Of a stretch of DNA of 12,746 nucleotides, positions 7,190-12,746 are shown one piece after another. How positions within the stretch are numbered: the first letter of the stretch is position 1; the number at the start of each line of letters is the position of its first letter. The notes under the pieces are model-generated. The model saw only the letters and a program-made list of their open reading frames with translations. It was not told the origin of the DNA and ran no database searches. A program made the position numbers and the translations under genes. The DNA comes from Bacteroidales bacterium (GTDB lineage Bacteria; Bacteroidota; Bacteroidia; Bacteroidales; UBA12481), in contig JAGHDB010000137.1 in NCBI GenBank assembly GCA_021160155.1, positions 1-12,746 of the forward strand. Direction: 5' to 3'.

Positions 7190-9247
7190 TCAATAAATTT
7201 GAATGCGGACTTCCCGGTCAATCATCCGGTCAATCCAGATGATGGTTTTCCACCCCGTAAGTTCATGAACGATTCCGGATCGATAATCCACATCCGGTTG
7301 CAAAGTCATGCTATTCAAAACTACTGCAGGATACTCTGATTTAATGCCTTTCAACACGATCGCAGGCCTGACTGCCGGTCTTTCAGCAGTAGCATGCAGC
7401 ATGCCGGTAAAGTAATTAGCGGTCACACTGTCAAGAATATAGGCTCTTTCAGCGGGTTCATATGGCACCAATCCACCGTGCCTGCGGGTCAACTCCGGAG
7501 GGTTCAGCCAGCTATTGGCCAGAGGGACTAATTGTTCAGGCGCCATGTCGGATAACCCGTGAAGCATGATCCGGGTTTTGGTACGGTCATCCATCGCGTA
7601 ATCTTTCCACTGGGTAAACGTAGTCAGGTTAAAGTGAGAAGCCCGGTCGTTGGTCACTACCCATCGTCCATCACCCGGCACCTGCGCCACCGGCCAGTGA
7701 TTCCACCATCCATAAATACTGGGCACCGAATCGGGATGGTAATTCTTGCCCAATACGGCTGAATAACTCCTGAAAAAGGGAGCGTCAAATTTTCCCTCTG
7801 CAGATTCAAAGGGTTCCGGTGACACAATATAAAAAGGTTTATATCGGGATTTTAAATTCACTACGTGGATGTTGGCTACGGCCGGTTCTTTCATCTCAAC
7901 CGGCAGATCATGACGCCAGGAATAGTCATGGGTTTGCCCTTTCATGTTGACTAAAGTGACTTCGGGATCGGATATGACTTCATCCGGATATTGCCCCGGG
8001 GACAGGAGCACGATCGACTCTTCCCAGTCATGTTTTCTCAGCGGTTTTGAATAATGTAATTCGATCTTCCGGATTCCGATCCCATCCGGATAAATAATGT
8101 AATACTCATCTGTCCACTCTCCCTTCCCATCCACATCTTTTGCCACAAAATGATAATCAGAGTCAACCAGTCCGTATCGCCAGTGCACGACTACCCGTGC
8201 GGGAGTGTTTTCTATAATCCTGACCGAACCATACCGGCAATCACGGTCCATCAGCGGTTCGGCACAACTTGATACATCCGCTCCCCATGTTTCCGTCCAT
8301 TCGTTGGTATACCAGATGCCGTTCTCTGTAACCCAGCAAGGCACGTAACTGGTACCGCGCCAGAAAACCAGCCGGCAGTTGCTTTGATCAAACCTGACCA
8401 ATATATCCGGATCATCCCCCACCCTCCAGAGCCGGTCCCATTGCCGGGTATAATGCAATCGGGTATAATAGGCACCAAAAGATCCCTTCCCGGCCGGTCC
8501 GGCCGGCAGTACCCTGGTCTGAAAACCGGGTGAGGGCAAGGGTTGCCCGGCCTTGTAAATCTCAGCAATGGCATCTTCCGACAGAGTATCATTGAGGATA
8601 CCGACTTCATCCACTATTCCGTCAAGAAAAGAAAAATGATCTTTCACCGTATATTGATAATCCCACCATGGTTCAAGCAGGGCATTACGACCGATGGTCA
8701 GGTGATTGCGACGGGTAAAGCGGAGAACCGGACATGGGTCCGTCTGAGCCACTTTCTGACCATTTAAAAATAATTTGGACACCCCGCCCTGATGAACTGT
8801 CAGACTTAACAACACCCACTCTTTCAACGGGATACGAGGTCCGTTCAGCTCTACCCAGTGTATAGGTAACCCCATCCCGGCAGTGAGTGTCCCATCTCTC
8901 TTGACCGCCAGGAGGATTCCCTCCCGTGCACCCGCGCGCAAATCAAATACCGGACATCTGAACCAGGGATATGCCCCTAACGCCACCCACGCATTGACCG
9001 TAAACTCACCGGGTAAATCCATGCCAAAATGACTGCGCCCAAGGTAACTGCTGAATCCATCCAACTGAACCGCATTACCGGATACACCCGAAACCCGGTC
9101 GTAAAACCCGATCAGCGTATCCCGAGTGCCCGTTGCCCGGTCTATTGCTGGTTGATCTGCATCAAACGTCCAGCGAACCAGGTATTGCTGGCTCCAAACA
9201 GCAAATGACCATAAAATCAAAACCAGAATCAAACTTATTCGCTTCAT
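7190..9247 (-). CDS. Secreted LamG-domain protein with unclassified C-terminal domain X
   Basis: A 685-residue exported protein and the first gene of the minus-strand operon. Residues 1-20 are a signal peptide (hydrophobic ILVLILWSFAVWS, cleavage near WSQ). About 21-233 is a LamG / concanavalin A-like domain: WTFDADQPAIDRATG, VQLDGFSSYL, FTVNAWVALGAYPW, then IVDEVGILNDTLS at 211-223. About 243-685 is domain X, homologous along its length to the C-terminus of the downstream GH27 protein. Its blocks are DRLWRVGDDPDI, RLVFWRGTSYVPCWVTEN, IIENTPARVVVHWRY, EWTDEYYIIYPDG, NLKSRYKPF, WNHWPVAQVPGDGR, NDRASH and LVPLANSWLNPPEL. I do not recognise a named family or a known catalytic triad for X. The LamG domain is presumably glycan-binding; X could be a hydrolase, a lyase or a large binding domain. 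Its TGA lies 14 nt before the GH27 ATG, so the two are co-transcribed. Confidence 0.85.
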   Translation of the reverse strand: MKRISLILVLILWSFAVWSQQYLVRWTFDADQPAIDRATGTRDTLIGFYDRVSGVSGNAVQLDGFSSYLGRSHFGMDLPGEFTVNAWVALGAYPWFRCPVFDLRAGAREGILLAVKRDGTLTAGMGLPIHWVELNGPRIPLKEWVLLSLTVHQGGVSKLFLNGQKVAQTDPCPVLRFTRRNHLTIGRNALLEPWWDYQYTVKDHFSFLDGIVDEVGILNDTLSEDAIAEIYKAGQPLPSPGFQTRVLPAGPAGKGSFGAYYTRLHYTRQWDRLWRVGDDPDILVRFDQSNCRLVFWRGTSYVPCWVTENGIWYTNEWTETWGADVSSCAEPLMDRDCRYGSVRIIENTPARVVVHWRYGLVDSDYHFVAKDVDGKGEWTDEYYIIYPDGIGIRKIELHYSKPLRKHDWEESIVLLSPGQYPDEVISDPEVTLVNMKGQTHDYSWRHDLPVEMKEPAVANIHVVNLKSRYKPFYIVSPEPFESAEGKFDAPFFRSYSAVLGKNYHPDSVPSIYGWWNHWPVAQVPGDGRWVVTNDRASHFNLTTFTQWKDYAMDDRTKTRIMLHGLSDMAPEQLVPLANSWLNPPELTRRHGGLVPYEPAERAYILDSVTANYFTGMLHATAERPAVRPAIVLKGIKSEYPAVVLNSMTLQPDVDYRSGIVHELTGWKTIIWIDRMIDREVRIQIY
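7193..8521 (-). repeat. Domain X, full copy in the LamG protein
   Basis: Residues about 243-685, the whole C-terminal two thirds of the protein. This copy is the best reference for the family because it is not fused to a recognisable catalytic domain. It carries all the conserved blocks, with the densest cluster at residues 514-538 (WWNHWPV, DGR, NDR, His538). Confidence 0.85.
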
Positions 9248-9349
9248 ACGGGTAAAGTTAATTCGTTCAAGGGTAATTTACACACTTCTTCTAATAATAT
9301 CCGGAATAAATCCTTTAGCTTTATATCCCGAAACTAACATTATTTAACC
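9248..9349. promoter_or_regulatory. Divergent promoter region between the glycan operon and the propeller gene
   Basis: A 102-bp AT-rich region is the only space for promoters of both transcription units. On the + strand TAGCTTTA at 9316-9323 matches the Bacteroidota -7 consensus TAnnTTTG except at the last base, and it would place a start site shortly before the GTG. No clear -33 TTG sits at the right distance. On the - strand TAGTTTCG near 9330-9337 is a weaker candidate. No obvious operator palindrome was seen. Confidence 0.35.
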
Positions 9350-12300
9350 GTGAAATCATTGTCTCTCCTCCACATCATTGGTTTTCTTCTGTTTACTGTT
9401 CCCGGTCAATCACAGGATCTTCCCGCGCAACCAACCCATGTTCCGGTGGGTACTTCAGAGTCATTTGCACACGGTCTGGTAAAAGGCCACTGGCAACTCT
9501 ACAAATCATGGGATAATGAGACCGGCACCTATGGTCATCGTGGAGATCTGTCATTGTATAATCCACTGACCAATAAAGTGTATGTGGTCACTTCAGGTAA
9601 AAACCTGGTGATGGGAGACCTGGCCGGAGAGGGCCATTTAGATCTTCAAAACCAGAAGGTCTACCTGAAAGGACGGGTTTTCCTGGGGTTGAATAAACCG
9701 GATGGAACCTTCAGACTCATCAGCGGCCTCTCTCTTTCACCCGATCTCAGTAACCTGCATTATTCCGATGACAACGGAATGACCTGGAAAGAGAGTTTCG
9801 GAGGATGGTTTAAGGATAATGCATCAATCTGGGGTACGGTGCTTAAGCCACTGCAAAACCGTATTCTTGTGTTGGTTAAAAAAGCGGAGTTTGTCAACGG
9901 GATCTGGTCAAGTCGTTATGTGCTGATGCAATCTGATGATCTGGGAACTTCTTACCGGGAGGTGATTAGCTGGCCCGGTCAGCAATTCAAAACGGTGATT
10001 GCCGGCCGGCCCCTGAACAGTAATCAATGTTACCTAATTGCCAAACCATTAGAAAAAAAACAATGGATTATCTATCAATATGACAATGCCCTCTCTGAAA
10101 TAACCCGCTTTGAACCCGACACCGCCGGGCAGATCCCGGTGGCCTTTTGCAGTACTCGGATAGGTGATACCGATCATTTTTATCTCGCCACATCAAAAAA
10201 CGACTTGTACCATTCGTCTGATCACGGCCGGAGTTGGGAAAAAAGAGGAAACGACCCGAAATGGAAACAGTTGTACACTGCCAATCCACAGGATTCCAAT
10301 AAAATATACTGTAAAACCACACATCTGCATCTTTCGGTCAACGGGGGTAAAACCATCACGGAATTACCTTACTGGTGGGCTGAATTTGGCTGGGATGTGA
10401 AAACCGCCAACTGGTTTCAAAAAAAAGACGGGAGCTGGTTTATGATCCTCTGTAATGATTTCGGAACTTTCTTTGCCAAAGATCCCCATGACCGGTCAAC
10501 CTGGAAAAACATGAACCAGGGGAATATCCACCAGATGAATCACCACGGAGCAAGCTGGGATCCCACCGATCTGCTGATTACCGGCAACCAGGACAGGGGC
10601 ACCATGAGCTGGCGAAAAACCGGAACCGATAGCCTGGAGGGTCGTATGGTCATGAAAGCCGACGGACTCAGGGTCTGTATCAGTAACCGGGGAATTGCTT
10701 ACTGGTTCATCCATTACTGGCCTACCATTTACCATCGACACGCACCGGTGACCGGTGATCCGCGCCTGGCAGAATTCCCCCTGAAAAACCGGACCCGGAA
10801 AACCTGGTATACCCCACCCATGAAACCTTCACAGGTGCCGGGTGAAGATGCCATCTATCTGACCGGAGAACCGAAATTGATCAAACTAACCTATCTCTCC
10901 GACTCCAACAAAATCATCCAAAAACAACTCGGTTTTGATTTTAAAGCTGCTTCAGGTGACGTAACCTACGGCATTGAAACCGTTCACCTGGATACCAACC
11001 GGATGTATGTGGTCACCAAAAACGGCCATTTTTATTATACACGGGATGCCGGAAAGCATTGGAGCCAAACCGCTCATACAGGTAAAGTTCCGTCGTCAGA
11101 ACAACGAAGAACATGGGGACTGACAGGATTTGCCGTGGAAGCCGCAGAGTTGAACCCCGACCTGGTATTTTGGTCGGGACAGGGTGGTAAGGGACACACG
11201 CCGTTTTTGATCTCTGAAGATGGCGGAGTGACTTTCAGAGAAGCCACTAAAGGACTACCACCGGATACCAGGATTGATGACATTGCCGTAACTGATGACG
11301 GAGCTTTGGTTTTTGGCACCAATGGATTTGTGTATGTCAAAGCTGAAGACCGGTGGTATGATATGAAAGGAGACAGCTATCCGCTCGGGGGCAATGTGAA
11401 CGGTGTCGACTGGCTGGCACAAAGCGGTATCGTAAGGTTCTATACCTATGGCCTGGGGGTTATGGATTTTGTCCTGGAACAACCCGTGAGAGGAGTTCTG
11501 GTCAGGTATTATGACAACCAAAACCTTAAGGGTCAACCCGTTAGTTTTTCAAAATCTTGCGGTATGATCCTGGATTGTAAAGCTTATTCTCCAATACCCG
11601 GTATCCTGGGTATCAATCATTTCGGCATCAGCTGGACCGGTAACCTGCAAGCTCCGGTCAGCGGAAATTATACATTCACCGTTCAGGCAACTGATGGGGT
11701 TAAACTTCGATTAGACAGGAAATTGCTGATCAATAACTGGCAGGAACAAGATTCTGTGAGCCATTCGGCCAGTATCAAACTCGACTCCGGCAGGATCTAT
11801 CCCATCAGGCTCGACTATTTCAATGGCCGCGGAGAGGCCCTGATGAAACTTTTCTGGTCATGGCCGGGTCAACCCACTCAACTCATTCCTCCCCAATCAT
11901 TTGTCCCGGAACACTCCTCTTTTCTCCCGAAATTCCAGTATTTCCCGGAAGATTTCACGGTGATTACCATGCAACCTGATACCCTCGTATCATGGAGAGA
12001 ACCCTCCCTGATCCATCCTGATTCACAAATTAAGATCACCCGTAATCCCGCCCCCGGAACTCCTTTCACCAGGGGGATAACCACGGTTACCTATATTGCT
12101 ACCCCACCTGCGTTACCCGGTATTCAAAAATCATTTGACGTGGTCGTTTACCAGGCATCCCGACTAAAAGCTTCTTATTTCAAAGATACCATCCCCGGTA
12201 AACATCTGATATTATCCCGGTATGAGCCCTGTATCAATTACGAATGGAAACGTGAAATACCCGGCAGCGACCCACTGGTTAAAGATACTTTTGCCATCCG

Positions 12301-12571
12301 GTGGGAGGGACAGGTGATCGCCCCGGTCAGCGGAGATTACCGGTTCAGCATCCGGGGTGATAACGGAATACGACTCTTTCTGAATGATTCACTGGTTATT
12401 GACGGATGGAAAGGTTATTCAGGTAAATGGATTGCCTTCAAACAATCATTTGAAAAGGGAACCCCGGTAAACATCCGGATGGATTACCACCATACAAATG
12501 ATTTTATCGTGGCTAAACTTTACTGGAAAGTCCCGGGAACCCGGTATCAATTAATCCGGTTCAGGGAGTAA
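9350..12571 (+). CDS. Secreted BNR/Asp-box beta-propeller protein with PA14-HYR-PA14 C-terminus
   Basis: A 1073-residue exported protein read divergently from the operon. It starts at GTG 9350; an in-frame TAA at 9335-9337 excludes a longer form, and the GTG opens a signal peptide (LLHIIGFLLFTVPGQSQ). About 30-710 is a beta-propeller region with Asp-box-like turns: YSDDNGMTW (138), QSDDLGTSY (194), HSSDHGRSW (288), YTRDAGKHW (563) and ISEDGGVTF (621). TGNQDRGT at 411 resembles the QDNG loop of sortilin/GH74-like propellers. Two PA14-type sandwiches follow (about 713-850 and 938-1068), with a HYR-like module between them (about 862-935). The sialidase FRIP motif is absent, so I do not call it a sialidase. 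It may be a glycoside hydrolase of unknown type or a surface glycan-binding protein. No type IX secretion C-terminal domain is apparent. The divergent arrangement suggests shared control with the operon. Confidence 0.85.
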   Translation: MKSLSLLHIIGFLLFTVPGQSQDLPAQPTHVPVGTSESFAHGLVKGHWQLYKSWDNETGTYGHRGDLSLYNPLTNKVYVVTSGKNLVMGDLAGEGHLDLQNQKVYLKGRVFLGLNKPDGTFRLISGLSLSPDLSNLHYSDDNGMTWKESFGGWFKDNASIWGTVLKPLQNRILVLVKKAEFVNGIWSSRYVLMQSDDLGTSYREVISWPGQQFKTVIAGRPLNSNQCYLIAKPLEKKQWIIYQYDNALSEITRFEPDTAGQIPVAFCSTRIGDTDHFYLATSKNDLYHSSDHGRSWEKRGNDPKWKQLYTANPQDSNKIYCKTTHLHLSVNGGKTITELPYWWAEFGWDVKTANWFQKKDGSWFMILCNDFGTFFAKDPHDRSTWKNMNQGNIHQMNHHGASWDPTDLLITGNQDRGTMSWRKTGTDSLEGRMVMKADGLRVCISNRGIAYWFIHYWPTIYHRHAPVTGDPRLAEFPLKNRTRKTWYTPPMKPSQVPGEDAIYLTGEPKLIKLTYLSDSNKIIQKQLGFDFKAASGDVTYGIETVHLDTNRMYVVTKNGHFYYTRDAGKHWSQTAHTGKVPSSEQRRTWGLTGFAVEAAELNPDLVFWSGQGGKGHTPFLISEDGGVTFREATKGLPPDTRIDDIAVTDDGALVFGTNGFVYVKAEDRWYDMKGDSYPLGGNVNGVDWLAQSGIVRFYTYGLGVMDFVLEQPVRGVLVRYYDNQNLKGQPVSFSKSCGMILDCKAYSPIPGILGINHFGISWTGNLQAPVSGNYTFTVQATDGVKLRLDRKLLINNWQEQDSVSHSASIKLDSGRIYPIRLDYFNGRGEALMKLFWSWPGQPTQLIPPQSFVPEHSSFLPKFQYFPEDFTVITMQPDTLVSWREPSLIHPDSQIKITRNPAPGTPFTRGITTVTYIATPPALPGIQKSFDVVVYQASRLKASYFKDTIPGKHLILSRYEPCINYEWKREIPGSDPLVKDTFAIRWEGQVIAPVSGDYRFSIRGDNGIRLFLNDSLVIDGWKGYSGKWIAFKQSFEKGTPVNIRMDYHHTNDFIVAKLYWKVPGTRYQLIRFRE
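11486..11899 (+). repeat. PA14-like domain, first copy
   Basis: Residues about 713-850. It starts with GVLVRYYDNQNLKGQP and contains SWTGNLQAPVSGNYTFTV, DGVKLRLD, INNW, then LFWSWPG. PA14 domains are beta-barrel carbohydrate-binding modules common in secreted glycan enzymes. Confidence 0.8.
11933..12154 (+). other. HYR-like linker module between the PA14 domains
   Basis: Residues about 862-935. The pattern of VSWREPS, an intervening strand region, PGTPFTRGITTVTYIAT, then FDVVVYQ fits the Ig-like HYR module usually found as a spacer or adhesion element in extracellular proteins. The call rests on pattern, not a search. Confidence 0.55.
12161..12553 (+). repeat. PA14-like domain, second copy
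   Basis: Residues about 938-1068. It repeats the first copy's plan: LKASYFKDTIPG, IRWEGQVIAPVSGDYRFSIR, DNGIRLFLN, IDGW, then KLYWKVPG. The APVSG-Y-F core is shared with the first copy. The protein ends five residues later. Confidence 0.8.
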
Positions 12572-12575
12572 TAGC

Positions 12576-12604
12576 TGCTGATGATTTTTTCTTTGTCATC
12601 AGCA
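12576..12604. terminator. Stem-loop between convergent genes, possible terminator
   Basis: TGCTGATGA at 12576-12584 pairs perfectly with TCATCAGCA at 12596-12604 across an 11-nt T-rich loop, starting 5 nt after the propeller stop codon. It lies between converging stops. No clean T-tract follows on either strand, so it may be a weak terminator or an mRNA 3'-end stabiliser. Confidence 0.45.
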
Positions 12605-12615
12605 CTTTCAAATCT

Positions 12616-12746
12616 TTAATAAATAACCTCCCGGTACGGTTTTTCAGGAGTTACCACCCTGAGGCCAGTTTGAACCGGAGAATACTCAGGGTTTATCAGG
12701 ATGAATACTTCAATCTCTTCCCCTTTCCACTCCGCCTTTACCGGGA
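12616..12746 (-). CDS. C-terminal end of a minus-strand gene running off the window (partial)
   Basis: Reading leftwards from the right edge, one frame is open for 42 codons and ends in TAA at 12616-12618. It encodes a beta-strand-like tail with segments PVKAEWKGEEIEVFILINP and VVTPEKPYREVIY. The amino acid composition and lack of interruptions look coding, and the other two minus frames are stopped. The gene converges with the propeller gene. The family cannot be named from this fragment; a beta-sandwich C-terminus of another glycan enzyme is possible but unproven. Confidence 0.6.
   Translation of the reverse strand, partial: PVKAEWKGEEIEVFILINPEYSPVQTGLRVVTPEKPYREVIY

Noticed and set aside
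8251..8610. A 119-codon frame overlapping the LamG-X gene in another frame of the same strand.
   Set aside because: It lies entirely inside a gene with strong domain evidence, and its composition (Pro, Arg, Cys-rich) is typical of a shadow frame.
9350..11485. Sialidase (GH33) call for the BNR-containing protein.
   Set aside because: Asp-box-like turns are present, but no FRIP motif or sialidase arginine triad could be recognised. Asp boxes occur in many propellers.
1..12746. CRISPR array, insertion sequence, tRNA, integrase or phage module.
   Set aside because: No regularly spaced direct repeats, transposase-like reading frames, tRNA-like cloverleaf or terminal inverted repeats were seen. 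The window is almost fully occupied by metabolic and glycan genes.

Overview
The window looks like chromosomal DNA from a member of the Bacteroidota, probably a polysaccharide degrader. The grounds are AT-rich leaders without clear Shine-Dalgarno sequences, very large secreted multi-domain enzymes, and the family mix (GH27, sialate O-acetylesterase, LamG, NPCBM, PA14, HYR). I see no rRNA, tRNA, CRISPR array, transposase or phage gene. The lineage call is inference; no marker gene is present.

Layout. Bases 2-64 may hold the last 20 codons of an upstream gene. It is followed by a cytosolic zinc-free quinone oxidoreductase-like MDR protein (73-1104, +). Converging on it from the right is a three-gene minus-strand operon, transcribed from about 9247 down to 1166. 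Its genes are (i) a secreted LamG protein with a large unclassified C-terminal domain, (ii) a 1443-residue secreted GH27 alpha-galactosidase-like enzyme carrying NPCBM, LamG and the same unclassified domain, and (iii) a secreted sialate O-acetylesterase-like esterase. The junctions are 14 nt (with my preferred start) and 1 nt, so translation is probably coupled. A 102-bp intergenic region separates this operon from a divergent gene (9350-12571, +) for a secreted BNR-type beta-propeller with two PA14 domains around a HYR-like module. A short stem-loop follows it, and then the C-terminal end of another minus-strand gene (12616-12746).

How the genes may work together. The four exported proteins look like the enzymatic and binding part of a carbohydrate utilisation locus. 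The esterase would remove acetyl groups, the GH27 enzyme would remove alpha-linked galactose or a related sugar, and LamG, NPCBM and PA14 modules would bind glycan. No SusC/SusD pair, sulfatase, transporter or regulator lies in the window, so the substrate cannot be named.

The most interesting item is the unclassified domain, called 'domain X' here. It occurs as two full copies of about 400-440 residues, each directly after a LamG domain. A third, strongly diverged and C-terminally shortened copy lies between the NPCBM and LamG domains of the GH27 protein. Its highly conserved Trp/His/Asp/Arg motifs make it a candidate for a new carbohydrate-active family.
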